Both the position numbers and the translations under genes were made by a program. A DNA stretch of 64,000 nucleotides from contig JAQGEQ010000133.1 in assembly GCA_034620365.1 (NCBI GenBank), positions 1 to 64,000 of the forward strand, read 5' to 3'. The notes beneath the pieces are model-generated. The model had not been told where the DNA came from. It saw only the letters and a list, made by a program, of their open reading frames with translations, and did no database searches. Source of the DNA: Pegea sp. RAD2-039. Taxonomy: Eukaryota; Chordata; Thaliacea; Salpida; Salpidae. Below are positions 1 through 12,297 of this stretch, piece by piece (within the stretch, counting starts at the first letter, position 1; every line of letters starts with the position of its first letter).

Positions 1-824
1 AATGGTTTATTATTTTTCTCTTTTTATTAAATAGATTTTTGTCTTGCTTGGTGACTACGCAAGAAAAATTAATATTTGTTTTAACTAAATATAAATACTT
101 ATGTCTCAGAAAGTTTTTTATTCAATTTCGAAAGTTAATTTATGGTAAACTGTATTCACTATTTAAGTAATAAAAATTACATTTGCTTTTAACTATCAAA
201 ATATACATGTTGTAAAAGTTATAATTGTTATCTGTAAACATCACCTCAAATATTTTATATAAAATTAAATGTAACTGTTATAAAATTTTATAGTTATTAT
301 ATATTAGCTTAGTTCCTTTCTTTTTTCAATTTAATGAAAAAATTAATTTTTGATTTTAATAAAAAAATCAAAATTGTTATTTTAGGTTTAGAGTAACATC
401 ATAACAATATTTTTTCAATAATAATATCAGTAAAGTATAAATAATATTTGAAGAAACCACAAAATACGAATTTTAAAACATTTTTTTTTACAACCATACA
501 TAAATATATTTTTGCAAACATTACTTCAAGTTAAAGTCAATAATTTGAAAGTTTCATTTTTTTATCTATTTTATCAAAATGTCTTGTTATATAACAAAAA
601 GAGGCAAAAAAAACAAATTTTCTAAAGTTGTTAATTTCGTCTTTCGTAAGTCTATAGTAGTAAAATTACATTTTAAAAATTACTAAAATTTTATTCTTCT
701 TAAAATCATTTTTTTTCTTATTAATCATACAAACCTAATTGTATATCTGACTTTGCAAACAAATTAAGAATAGTTTATTGTCTTCTTTGTTAATTATGCA
801 AAATAATAGAATTTAATTGTTTCT
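1..824. other. A+T-rich non-coding DNA with repeat fragments
   Basis: I see no supported gene here. The stretch is A+T-rich and contains short pieces also found elsewhere in the window: the segment around 180-300 resembles sequence near 3570-3660 and near 39900-40140. It is best read as older, fragmented members of the dispersed families described below. Confidence 0.5.
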
Positions 825-2803
825 TTAAATAAAAATAGTCTCTTTGTTGAAAAGCCAAAGGTCAAATAGTAATTTCGACATTAAAACTGATACATAATTT
901 ATTAAAAAATTAAGATGTAATCAATTTGTTATACAAACGAAATTAGTTTAAGGTTGTAAGTAGTTGAGAAATTAATCTTGTAAGAAGTTTTATTTGAGTC
1001 AGATTTAAAGTGATTTCTACATTAATGCTTCAATAGAAACTTAGTGGTCGTGCTGACAAATAAACATTAAAAGAAAATCAAGTCAGAAGCCATGTGAATT
1101 TTTTTGTTTATAAACTATTTATAACAATTATAGACTATATAATCTTTGTTTACATACTCTTCAAAGATATATTTTTAGATTATCAAATACCATACAAAGA
1201 TCAGTTTTTATAATAATAACTAATTTCAGTTGTTTAATCTATTTCCAAGATAAATAATATAATGTTTCGAAGTTATATTAAGATTGAAATATTTTTTATG
1301 TTTGATAGCACACTATAGTGGAAATGAAAACTTCAAGTAGAATTACAGTTTTTAACAAAAGTTTATCAAATTTTTGTGAAAATGTTTACAGCTGATCTCT
1401 AGCAATAATTTTAAGTATACTGTAAAGTATATTTACAGTTTTAGAAAATTAGAAGTTATTTATATATTTTATTGCAGGCACAAAACTGTTTTCACTTTAG
1501 GGTGATATTTTTGAATTCATTTCCACAAAATCAAAGTTGCTTCTAAATAAATAACTTTTTTTATTTTTATTATGAATAGCTTAGATAGTGAACAAAAATC
1601 TTTATTACTAAATTCTTAATAAAAATTTTTTTTACTCTGTGCGCCACCTAGCGGTTAGTGTATTTAGGTTACAACAACAGTATTCAGAAACATAATTAGT
1701 ATTTTATTGAACCACTTTAATGAATTGTATAAATTCTAGATTGGTGGATGTTTTGTACAACAAAGCAAAATTAATTTTTCTTTGTTTTTCTTATTGTTAA
1801 AATATAATCATTAGGCTTTTTTTGTAAATATTTTTTAAACAGAGTTAAATCGTTAAAAATAAAATTTCAAATTAGCTTATTATTTCAAAAAACATCAAAT
1901 CACTTTAAAATTTAGTTTCCATAATAAACATAATTTCTAATGTTAGCTGCAAATTTTCTTTATTTAAGTAGCACATATATCTTTAGTAATACTTTTTCAA
2001 TTGGCTTTTTCTGAGATTTCAAATTAACTAAATTTTCAAAATGCTAAATAAAACCTTAAATAAAAAATAGTTTTCATAATGAATAGAAATTCTAATGTTA
2101 ACTGCAAAAAAAATGTTGGTTAAATAACATAATTCTATTTGTTAATTACAACATTGCTTTAAATTTATTCTAATCAATAATCACAGAAACAATTTATCTG
2201 GCATTTTAAACGTGTAATTATTAATTTATTAATTATAAATATTAAGTATGCCGCTTAGTTTTCTATTTTAACTAAAATTCTGAGTAGAAATACCTAGTTT
2301 GCTCAAAAAAAAAGTTTTTATTCGTAATTATTAAATACAATTATATTAAAAGAAGTACATCAATGATATAAACCTCTAAGTATAAATTTGTTGTATGTCA
2401 ACTTTTGTACAGAATAAAAACTCAAGATATTCAACTTATTTAATAAATGAAGTTTTGTTGAAAAGTAGTTTGACTCTAAATTGTTAAGCAGCTAAAACCA
2501 AAAATACTGATTGAAATAGTTTTCACTTTTTGCTTATGTGGCAAGCGAACAAATAATTAAGATGATTTTATTGAGTTTTTTGTTGAATATTTTCCCTTGA
2601 CTTAGTATCTGTAATTACGCATAAAATTTTCAATTTCAATAGAATTGTTAGAATTTTGAAGAATGAATGAAACAACAACTAAAGCTAATTACATCATTAA
2701 TTTGATTGAGTAACTGAAATACAAACTTTTGTTATTTGTAAAAATAATTTAACTTAATTTTTATTTGTATAAAAAATTGTATTGAATTGCCGAAAATAAA
2801 AGA
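825..2803 (+). repeat. Dispersed repeat family A, copy 1
   Basis: Direct repeats of this stretch occur at about 6950-7990 (matching roughly 825-1870) and 9109-10722 (matching roughly 1027-2803). Landmarks are a GTCGTGCTGACAAATAAACA block near 1050, a TATAGTGGAAATGAAAA block near 1312, the CTCF-like core at 1641-1654, and a block ending in GAATTGCCGAAAATAAA near 2785. Parts recur inverted at about 40390-40810, 44450-45450 and 49390-49810, and directly at 58620-58800 and 59640-60010. No transposase or reverse-transcriptase motif was seen, so it is either non-autonomous or a decayed element. The copies are diverged, which implies old insertions or duplications. Confidence 0.8.
1641..1654 (-). 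promoter_or_regulatory. CTCF-like core motif inside repeat A
   Basis: The minus strand reads CCGCTAGGTGGCGC. This agrees with the published CTCF core consensus (CCASYAGRKGGCRS) at every position except the third, where G is common in the alternative CCGCG-type consensus. Related but weaker matches occur at the same place in the other direct copies: 7763-7775 (a base short and substituted) and 9728-9741. Binding is not shown by sequence alone, and similar tails are known in unrelated animal repeats. Confidence 0.4.
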
Positions 2804-3012
2804 TGAATAAAGTTTTAAAGAGAATTTCTCCTGAGAATCCTATTCGCTTGTTGCTTCACTCTGTATTTATGCAGTTATATAATATCGGCATAAAATCTGA
2901 TGTTTGTGGTATCGTTAAATGTAGCTCATTTTATAAATACATTTTTAATTTTATTGAAAATATTATTGTGATAAGGATATTATTGGTTTGCTTTAAAATC
3001 AGATATCAGTAA
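2803..3012 (+). pseudogene. Short ORF inside the inverted-repeat arm, possibly an old element-encoded fragment
   Basis: This is a 69-codon open frame starting with ATG. The inverted partner (about 44050-44420, minus strand) keeps the same reading frame across RISP and ENPI blocks. Between them the partner has an extra 117 bases, exactly 39 codons, absent here. The partner frame is broken by stop codons. I recognise no family. It could be a remnant of a protein once encoded by the repeat, or chance openness in an A+T-rich repeat. There is no evidence that it is expressed. Confidence 0.2.
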
Positions 3013-3151
3013 AATAATTATCTTACTTATCTTAGCTCATAAAAGATAATTTAAAATTATTCAAACTCTAAACTATTTGTAGTAAGCTTGTAAATGGAGA
3101 TTTTATTAAGCTAAAATAAAAAAAGTGTAATTAAAAAAATTGTTGCAAATA

Positions 3152-3705
3152 GAGAAATAAAAATTAAAAAATTAAAAAACTTTTGTTGTTGCAATAGAAA
3201 TTTCAAAACTTTGGTAAAACCACAAATTTAAAATAACAATATAGAAAATTAAATATTTTTAATCATATGATAAAAAATTTCAGATAAAACTACATTTGAA
3301 GCAGTTTTTGGTGATGCCGTAAATAATTTTTATAATTAACTGAAAGTATTAATAGGAAAGCAAATTTCCATCATAATACAAGTGACGCGTTTAAAAACGA
3401 AATAAAATTTATACTTAAAGTTCTTATGTCATTTCTCGTGAAAATTGGAAACATTTTATTTAACTGATTTATAATTAAATTTTCGTTGAAAAATTTCAAA
3501 ATTAAAATTAAAAGTATTTCAATTTAAAATAACCAGTAATTATTCGTTAGTTATTCATTATTTATTACTTTAATGCAGTAACATTTAAAATTAATATTTG
3601 TAAAAATCACTTTGAATATTTTATATATAGTTAAATATAATTTTTAATTGATATTTCTTGAAGTTAAATGTAGATTTATTTATAATAATTAATTAAATAA
3701 AAACT
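3152..3705. repeat. About 550-base interruption of the left inverted-repeat arm
   Basis: The sequence AATTGTTGC near 3145 and the AAAAAGATAG block near 3705 are adjacent in the right arm (about 43890-43915 on the opposite strand) but separated here. The interrupting DNA is A+T-rich and partly resembles 450-500 and 8600-8720, so it is probably another repeat that inserted into this arm, or a segment deleted from the other. No target-site duplication or terminal inverted repeat could be defined by eye. Confidence 0.5.
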
Positions 3706-5260
3706 AAAAAAGATAGAAAAATATAACCTAATTTTAATTACATTATGTAAACAAAAGAAATATTTTGACTAATGTTAGAAAAAAATTGCTTGAAAAGCTA
3801 AACGGTTAATTATGAAAAAGAAAATACTACTCATAATAAATAGTTTTTATTTTTACTTTTTAAAAAAATTTTCTGAAACTATTTCCAGAAATATTTTGAA
3901 GATCAAACCAACAGAATTTCTAAACCTTATAATACTCACAATTTTTAGTAAGTAAATTGTACTTAGTTTTTCAAAAACTTAAAATTGTTACAATCGCGAC
4001 AAATAAAATTCTGTTGAAGCATTAAAGTAACCTTAAATTAAATTAAACTTCGTAACAAACTTACTTTTAACCTATTTATAATCTTAACCTACTTTTGTTT
4101 ACTACAAAAATAGATTTATAATCAAATTTTCTTATCAACTTAAAAATCGATTTTTCTATTTCAGCATTATCTGTCAACAAGAAGTTTATTATTGAAACTA
4201 GAAAAATTTAATCGTTTGAACTTGATCCCATAAAAACTAGATTTCAGAAAAGTTTATAAATAATGAAAAGTACATTCAAACTGGACACTATAATTGATTT
4301 ACAATCGTTTAGAAATTTGGAGTTGAATTACTTTTCAACGAAATTATAATTAAGTATAATAACTTGAGTTTCTATTCTTTACAACAATTAACAAAAAAGT
4401 AATTTAGGTCAAAGCTTGTAAACATATAGTTACTGACAACGTGACAAAATGTTTAGCAATGTAAAACTTTTATTTCAACGAAATTAGTATTTCTACTTAT
4501 ACTCTAGAAAATAAAATTAATCAGCAAACAATATATTTTTTTGTTTTATACTATTTAACCGAAATCAATCAGTATCAGTTGGACAAATCTCTTTTTAATC
4601 TTCACAAAAGTTTAAATCAATCGACAAATATCAAGAAATTTGAACATTTTTGTTTGTAAGATGAAATATCATATATTATTTTTTCATTTACAGAATTGTA
4701 AACGTTTTAATTATTTAAGGTTAACAATCTAATTTAAAAATAGTAAGTTTTATACTAATATCAAATATCAATTTATTTTGAATTATTAACATTGACAGTT
4801 ATCTTATAGTTAATAATTTAATGAAAAATATTTTTACTTTGAAATAAGAAATTTGAGGAAAAACTAAAACTTTAAATTAGAATATCATTTTCAATTTCTA
4901 ATATTACAAGGAACCATTTAGCGTTCTATAGCCCTTATTGTAATGCTTGGAATAATGCTTTGAAGATTTTAGATGAAATTATTTAAAGTTTTTAATAAAA
5001 CGTAACCTGAAAACGTAAACATAAACCAATCTACAAATTAAACAAATCTGTAAAATAATTAAACAGAAGACTATTGAAATTTTAAATATTTGTTATTGCA
5101 CGCACCTTACAAAAAATGTTGTTTGTATATCATTTTTATTTTATATCTAAAAAACTAAAAATATTTAAAAATTTAAATTACACTTCTACGAGGACTTTGT
5201 AAACATCAAGCAATCAACAAATAAATTTAAAAGAAAATTACAATATTTGATAATCTGATA

Positions 5261-6949
5261 AATAATTTGTTTACTCATTAAAAAAATTAAAAGTTAAATC
5301 TGTTTATAAAAACTTCTTTTTAATTCTAATTTAATTATTTGTTTTTAAAAAAAATTAAAACTTTCTATCTCGTTTTCATTTCTAGTACAACAGCCAACAG
5401 ACTTATTCATTTTTACATATTCTATTTTTCATTAAATCAAAGCTAATTTACAATTAAACGACAATCATTCCAAATTTGTAAAATATTTCACTTGAAACCC
5501 TTGTTAGTTTAAACTTACTTCTTGGTAAAAATTTGTAATTTTCTTTTAATTGTAAACTTCAGTAAAACAAGTCTTATGAAACTTTATTCTAGAACATAGA
5601 AGTAATTGTTGAAAAAATTTTTCTTAATGGATGTCAGCAATCAAATACTATAAAAGCTTTCTTAAACATGTTATAAATCTATTTTTGTTTACAGACTAAT
5701 TTATACTTTGACTAGTAGCAACAAATTTGAAAGTTGCTTATTTTCGGTAGAGATTTGTGGAAGAAATTTAATGATTTGTTTAAAATTAAGTTAGTTACAA
5801 TCTTAATTAAATATCAAATTTTAATTTTGTTAAACTCTGATCTAACAATTTTTGTAAACCGAAAAAAATTTAATTTAATTTGGATTTTACTATAAAAACT
5901 AATGCAGCTTCATTATTTATCATTATATCTGATATTGAATCTTGATTTTGAAGTAAAAGTTGTAAAGTTTTTATTGATTGAAATGTTTTAAAGAAAAATC
6001 AATTGAAATTGAATTATATTTTTAAATGTTAATTTTATAAGAAGTAGTGTCCAGTATCGAAAAGTAATTTTGAATAGTTGTTTTCACATTGTAAATTGTA
6101 GTGTTAAATTTCATTACTATTATCTATGCTATTATCTCATTTTAGAGTGACTAATGTTTTTTTACGTTAAAATTAGTGAAATATCAGTAATTAAGTTATA
6201 GTAATATAATTTATAAATAATATAGTAAATTAGTAAATAATACTTCTGGATTTCTGAGAACTGTTTCTTTTCTTGTTTCATCTGCAATTTAATTGCAGAT
6301 AAATACAGAGAAAAAGTATAATTAGTTAGATAATTTAACAAAATCTAAATTAAAAGTGGCTGAATCAGGCTTTTCACTATCTAAATAAGACGATTTTCAA
6401 AAAATTGTGTTTTACTCCAGCAATTTTTTTTTATTTATAAGAAATAAGTATCAAAATACTTTACAAACAATTAAATTAAATACTCTTTTGCATAAGTTTT
6501 TTCTATTTTTGTATATATATTAATTTTTTTTTATAATATTTATTATAATTTTATAATGTGCTTCAAATCTTATTTATTCAAAATTTTTAAAGAAGTTGTA
6601 TCAAACGAGTTTATAAAGATTTTTTAAAGTAAAATTACTTAATTTTACTGAAAATGGGGTTTTGTTTTAGAAAATATTCTGTCACATTTTCAGTATCATC
6701 TTTGTAATAATGGAATAAACTTTTAACCTAATTTTTCTTTCATATAATTTTTTGCAGACAAATTATTTATTAAAAGAAGTTTCGTTGAAAAGTATTTCAA
6801 CTCCAAAATTGTATCCAAGATTTAGTACTAAATTTACATAAAGTCTGGTCATGTAAATATAATTTTCATTTTATATAACTTCATTACAACCCAGAGTTTG
6901 TGCGATCAAGTTTAAACCAATTACCCAGATTTTAGAATTTAATTTTTCT
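5261..6949. other. A+T-rich spacer between repeats
   Basis: No supported gene. The content includes a perfect 9-base-pair hairpin at 6280-6300, with stem ATCTGCAAT and its complement around TTA. It also holds one copy of the GTTGAAA-AGTA-TTTCAAC short hairpin near 6784-6801 and a diverged copy of the CTAGAGTTTGTGGGATCAAG module near 6889-6911. The rest shows nothing I can interpret. Confidence 0.5.
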
Positions 6950-7990
6950 TCCTATAAAAATAATCTTTTTGTTGACAAGAAATGTTCCAATAATAATTTG
7001 ACATTAAAACTAACACGTAAGTTATTAAAGAATATAGAGGTAACTTATTTGCTATACGAACGAAATCAGTCTAAGGTTGTAATTATTTGAGAAAATAATT
7101 TTTTTACGATGTTTTATTTCAGTCAGATTTCAAGTGATTTCTACATTGATGCTTTAATAGAAACTTGGTGGTCGTGCTGACAAATAAACATTAAAAGAAA
7201 TTCAAGTCAGAAGCCATGTGAGTTTTTTATTCTCAAACTGTTTATAACAATTATAAACTAAATAATCTTTGTTTACATACTCATCAAATATATATTTTTA
7301 GATTATCAATTACTAAAAAGTAAATTAGTTTTTATAATAACAAATAATTTCAGTTGTTTATCTTATTTTCAAGATAAATATTATAATGCTTCAAAATCAT
7401 ATTAAGATCGAAATATTTTTTATGTTTGATAGCGCACTATAGTGGAAATGAAAATTTCAAATAGAATTACAGTTTTAAAAAAAAGTTCATCAAATTTTAT
7501 TGAAAATGTTTACAGCTGATCTCTAGCATTAATTTTATGTATACTGTAAAGTATATTTACAGTTTTAGAAAATTAGAAGTTATTTATTTATTTTATTGCA
7601 TGTACAAAACTGTTTTCACTTTAGGGTGATATTTTTGAATTCAATTCTACAAAATCAAAGTTTCTTCTAAATAAATAACTTTTTATTATGACTAGCTTAG
7701 ATAGTCAACAAAAACTACTAAATATTCAATTTTTAATCAAAAACTTTTCCTTTTCATTCTTTGCGCATCTAGCAGTTATCGTGTTTTGGTTACAGCAACA
7801 AATATTATGAAACTTAATTAGTATTATATTGAACCACTTTAATGAATTGCACAAATTGTAGATTGGTTCATGTTTCTTGCTACAAAGCAAATTAATGGTT
7901 TTTTCATATTTATTGTTAAAGATTAATTGATTAAACTTTTTTTAGTAAATATTTTTTAAGCAGGGTTAAATCGTTAAAAATGAAATTTCA
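6950..7990 (+). repeat. Dispersed repeat family A, copy 2
   Basis: Aligns along its length with about 825-1870, including the GTCGTGCTGACAAATAAACA block near 7172, a TAGCGCACTATAGTGG block near 7430, and a damaged CTCF-like core (GCGCATCTAGCAG, 7763-7775). It lacks the 3' half of copy 1. The AT-rich sequence after 8000 departs from the family. Confidence 0.8.
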
Positions 7991-8969
7991 AATTAAATAA
8001 TTTGATTCAAATAGTTTTAAGTTAAAAAAATTATTAAAAATCTAAGAATTTTTAAAAGTTTACTATTTATATGAAAAGAATATGAAATGAAATTCAACAA
8101 AAAAACTATTTTGCATGCAACAAATTTGTAATAAATATTTGAAATGATGATTAAAAATTAAAATCAATTTAAGTGGGAAGATTTACCTTTACAAGGAATT
8201 TGTAAACATCAAGCAATCTGAAGAAAACGCAAAACCTTATTTCCTCTAATGAAAAATACTTGTTAGGTAAACATTCACAGATAAGTCAAACAGTTTGAAG
8301 TTTTGAAATAAACATCGTTTTGTTTTTATATTTGATAGCGCACTCTAGCGGAAATAAAAGCTGCAAAGATAAAATGAGATTTTAACAAAACTTTATTTAG
8401 TGTCTTCAGAGAATCTTACTATTGATGTTGAACAACAATTTTTTAATAATTTTAAAGTCATTAGAGTGAAATTAATTATTCTCTTATAAAAGACAATTCT
8501 ATGAAGTTTTTTTGAAATGTTTGTTTTCTATTTGATTTCTAAGAGCAAAAAGAATAACGGTTTGGACAATTTAAATTTGTAAGAACAAATTGTATAATAA
8601 ATAGACATATTAAGGAACCACGGAATAACTAGTTTAAAATTTTTGAAAAAATTTAATGAAAATTTTCAAAATTTTTGTCTCATGAGAAGTACATCTGAAG
8701 CGAAAAATCAGACTTTAATGATTGTAAATATTTTCTAATTTCTAATTTAAAAAAATGTTCTTTTACAACTTTACACTTTAAAACTTACAGTAATTGCATC
8801 AAACTTGAAATATTAATAAAAATTTATTAAAATTGAAGACTACGCAAAGTTAAATTCAAATTAATTAGAATACTTTACAAGTTGTATATTTTTGTTTTAT
8901 TTTTCTAATACTAAAACAAATTTGAAAAAGATGACATCAGTAAACGTTATGATAAATTTTGGTTTTTAG

Positions 8970-9058
8970 AGGTGAAGTCATCTGATGATGCTTTGCAGCA
9001 AGTAATCAGAAGACATTTAAAATGTTTTCTGACTAAAATTAAGAATCATAATAAATAA
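8970..9058 (+). CDS. Possible terminal coding exon, family unknown
   Basis: After a good acceptor (GGTTTTTAG, ending at 8969) one frame reads VKSSDDALQQVIRR... for 28 codons to a TAA at 9056-9058, directly overlapping an AATAAAT tract. The residue mix (Ser, Asp, Gln, Arg, Lys) is unlike the Phe/Leu/Ile/Asn/Lys noise of random A+T-rich frames. It sits in the short non-family-A gap between repeat copies 2 and 3. I do not recognise the protein and found no partner exon. A chance open frame remains possible. Confidence 0.3.
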
Positions 9059-9108
9059 TGTCCAGTAATAGATTCATTAAATTAGATTTAAACCAAGTTA
9101 ATGTAAAT

Positions 9109-10722
9109 AAACCTCAATAGAAACTTAGTAGTCGTGCTGACAAATAAACATTAAAAGAAAATCAAGTCAGAAGCCAGGTTAGTTTTTTGTTCTTAAACTG
9201 TTTATAACAATTATAGACTAGATAATCTTTGTTTACATACTTATCAAAGATTTATTTTTGATTATTAACTCCTGAAAAGTAAATCACTTTTTATAATAAT
9301 AGCTAATTTCAGTTGTTTCATCTATTTTCAAGATAAACATTATAATGTTTCGAAGTTATATTAAGATTGAAATATTTGTTATGTTTGATAACGCACTATA
9401 GTGGAAATGAAAACTTCAAATAGAATTACAATTTTTAACAAAAGTTTATCAAATTTTTTTGAAAATTTTTACAGTTGATCTCTAGCAATAATTTTATGTA
9501 TACTTTAAAGTATATTTTCAGTTTTTTGAAAATTAGAAGTTTATTTATTTATTTTATTGTATGAACAAAACTTTTTTCTCATTTTGGTGACATGTTTGAA
9601 TTCATATTCACAAAATCAAAGTTGCTTCTAAATAAATATCTTTTTTATTATGATTAGCTTAGATAGTCAACAAAAAATCTTTATTATTAAATTCTTAACA
9701 AAAAAATATTAAATTTTTTTACTCTGTGCGCTACCCAGCGGTTAGTGTATTTTGGTTACAACAACAAATATTCAGAAACATAATTAGTATTTTATTGAAC
9801 CACTTTAATGAATTGTATAAATTCTAGATTGGTAGATGTTTTGTACAACAAAGCAAAATAAATTTTTCTTTGTTTTTTTATTGTTAAAAATTAATTGATA
9901 AGGCTTTTTTTGTAAATATTTTTTAAACAGAGTTAAATCGTTTTAAATCAAATTTTAAATTAACTAAATTTTCCAAATGCCAAATGAAACCTTATTTAAA
10001 AAATAGTTTCCGAAATGAACAGAACTTCTAATGTTAGTGCAAAAATAATTTTGGTTAAATAACATAATTCTATTTGTAAATTACAACATTGCTTTAAATT
10101 TATTCTAATCAATAATCACAGAAACAATTTATCTGGCATTTTAAACGTGTAATTATTAATTTATTAATTATAAATATTAAATATGCCGCTTAGTTTTCTA
10201 TTTTAACTAAAATTCTGAGTAGAAATACTTAGTTTGCTCAAAAAAAGTTTTTATTCGTAATTATTAAATACAATTATATTAAAAGGTGTACATCAATGAA
10301 ATAAACCTCTAAGTATAAATTTGTTGTATGTCAACTTTTATACAGAATATTATTTAATAAATGAAGTTTTGTTGAAAAGTAGTTTAACTCTAAATTTTTA
10401 AGCAGCTAAAAACCAAAAATACTGATTGAAATAGTTTTCAATTTTTGCTTATATGGCAAGCCAACAATGAAGATGATTTTATTGAGTTTTTTGTTGAATA
10501 TTTTCCCTTCACGTAGTATTTGTAATTACGCATAAAATTTTCAGTTTGAATAGAATTGTTAAAATTTTGATGAATGAATGAAACAACAACTAAAGCTAAT
10601 TACATCATTAATTTGATTGAGTAACTGAAATACAAACTTTTGTTATTTGTAGAAATAATTTAACTTAATTTTTTTTTGTATAAAAAACTGTATTGAATTG
10701 ACGAAAATAAAAAATGAATAAT
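9109..10722 (+). repeat. Dispersed repeat family A, copy 3
   Basis: Matches about 1027-2803 of copy 1. It starts abruptly at AATAGAAACTTAGTAGTCG and ends at GACGAAAATAAAAAATGAATA, beyond which copies 1 and 3 share nothing. The CTCF-like core is present but changed (GCGCTACCCAGCGG, 9728-9741). Its right edge lies only about 135 bases before the MMP fragment, so this repeat may mark the breakpoint that removed the 5' end of that gene. Confidence 0.8.
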
Positions 10723-10858
10723 AGAAACTGCAGGTTTTCAAATAACCATAAATTATTTATTTATTTTATTTAATAATAACCATTATTTCTACGAGATTTT
10801 ATTATTTCTAATTCATTGGTATTTAGGGTAGCTTAATTTTTTTTCACATGATATTCAG

Positions 10859-11246
10859 ACTATCAAACTAACTGACATATTTATGCTAGGTGAGTTAGAT
10901 GATAAGACAGTTGAATTGATGACTCAACCACGTTGGGGGTTAGCGACGGCCCAGCTAACTATCAGCTGTTTGAAAATTACCCAAAGTTTAAAACAATGCC
11001 TGTTGGATACAAGTGAGATATTAACTAACTAAATTTCAGATAATCAACTTCAAAAAGTGAAAAATAATTGTAAATCAATTTACTCTTTATAGAATCGTCA
11101 ATTACAGTCCCGATATAATATGAGCCCATGTAAAATTAGAAATTTCATGAAACCAGCCTTGAAATTTTGTGAGTAAGCTGCAGAAAGAACTTTTGTTGAA
11201 AAAAGCACTGATGAACCTGCAAATATGATGATTGACTTCGGCTACA
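10859..11246 (+). pseudogene. Matrix metalloproteinase (MMP) fragment, broken
   Basis: MMPs are zinc endopeptidases held inactive by a propeptide cysteine in a PRCGVxD motif. After an acceptor (TATTCAG, ending 10858) the frame reads through GELDDKTVELMTQPR. The next codon, the cysteine-switch Cys, has only two bases (10934-10935), shifting the frame. Thereafter GVSDGPANYQLFENYPKF continues to a GTGAGA donor at 11013. A second block (about 11076-11246) reads TLYRIVNYSPD, then five extra bases at 11115-11119, then MSPCKIRNFMKPALKF, a TAA stop (11174-11176), and AAERTFVEKSTDEPANMMID, matching the start of the catalytic domain. The HExxHxxGxxH zinc site and the hemopexin repeats were not found. 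The family assignment is strong. The lesions make it a pseudogene unless the assembly is wrong at several points. Confidence 0.8.
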
Positions 11247-11321
11247 GTAATTTAATTTTGTGATGTTACCAAAGCTGGACTCTTCCTCGCCTTATAGTGA
11301 TGTTAAAGAGTAGACATAAGG

Positions 11322-12297
11322 CTAGTAATAAGATGAAAGTAGTCTTTCCTAAAAATTAGAGAGTAGTATGATTGGGAGGTTTTGGAAACTGATAATTTTA
11401 CAGAAGAGATAGTCTTAGCAACCATATCCTGCGCTATGTCAAGATCTATCATCTCAGAAACATTTTTAAGAATGTTGGAGTAGGAAAGAAAAGGATTGTT
11501 GCCATCATCGGTTATAAAACCACTATTAGATTGTTTGTTTAGCAATTAAGCTTTATTCTCAGGTTCCGTCTAAAATTGGATGTTTTTATCAAGTAAGAGA
11601 GGTACTAGTCAAATAAATGCTAAAAGTATTATTTGAAAGTGCATGATTTTTTTATCTGTAGTGCTTCTATATGCTTTTTTATTAATATCTTGCATTTTTT
11701 CTAAAACATTTAGAAAACTCCTTCAACCTTCCACTTTCTATAATTAATTTATTCATCCAATAATAGGTAAATCATTTTAGAATTTCATAAAACTGATTTT
11801 GTAACTCAAAAGTAGCTTAAACTAAGTTTTTTTTTCATATTCAATTTTACTGCTAATAAATTACTTCAAAAAACTGAAATTTATAAGTTTTTCAGACTTT
11901 ATTATTAAAACGATTGAAAATATGTTTACTAAACACCAAGTAGTCAGCAAATAGTTCGAAGCATTTAACAAACTATCGAAAACAAAACGAACTGCAAAGA
12001 TTACATAAACACATAACTATATTCTAGCCAGTTTGTTTCAAACAAAAACTCACTAAGCAGTGTTTGTTTTGATGCAAATTTTGCAGTTAACAAACTACTT
12101 GCAGAATTATTTAAACACATTACTTTCTAAACACAACTACAGCCTGAAATTACCATATCTTCGACTTTTGAGATGACAACATTGTTGTTACTGTCATGAT
12201 AAATATATAATTAATAAAAGTTAAACATTATGCTGTACATGACGTCATCGCTTCCTGATAGTAAATCATTTGATGATTCATCGCCGCCATATGACAT
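11322..12297 (-). pseudogene. Unidentified multi-exon gene with one in-frame stop
   Basis: Four exons join in phase. Exon 1 (12297-12239) runs from ATG through MSYGGDESSNDLLSGSDDV to a GTACAG donor. The intron is 48 bases. Exon 2 (12190-12154) encodes INNNVVISKVEDM, with its first codon split AT|T across the junction, and ends at a GTAATT donor. Exon 3 (11569-11402) follows CCAATTTTAG and begins TEPENKA, then a TAA codon at residue 8 of the exon, then a long coding-like run with NNPFLSYS and EMIDLDIAQDM, ending at GTAAAA. A 53-base intron leads to a short last exon (11348-11322) with TAG. The acidic N-terminus, a DLL and an NPF motif would suit an endocytic adaptor, but that is speculation. 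Exons 1-2 are the best supported. Confidence 0.5.
11571..12153. other. Intron-like A+T-rich stretch of the 11.3-12.3 kb gene
   Basis: This lies between exons 3 and 2 of the minus-strand gene. Apart from self-complementary TTTGTTTCAAACAAA sequence near 12033-12060 and AAACAAACACTGC-type repeats, I see no further exon. Confidence 0.35.

Larger units (their letters stand above)
1480..5260 (+). repeat. Left arm of a long, diverged inverted repeat
   Basis: Reading this arm forward reproduces, with many substitutions and indels, the reverse complement of about 42350-45450. Anchor pairs are 4980-5060 with 42545-42610, 3840-3950 with 43660-43765, 2840-3150 with 43905-44200, and 2480-2790 with 44400-44690. 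The arm is interrupted relative to its partner by extra DNA at about 3152-3705, and the partner carries a 117-base segment missing here at about 2834. The arms overlap family A, so the pair may be two opposite insertions of one long element rather than a single palindromic event. Confidence 0.75.
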
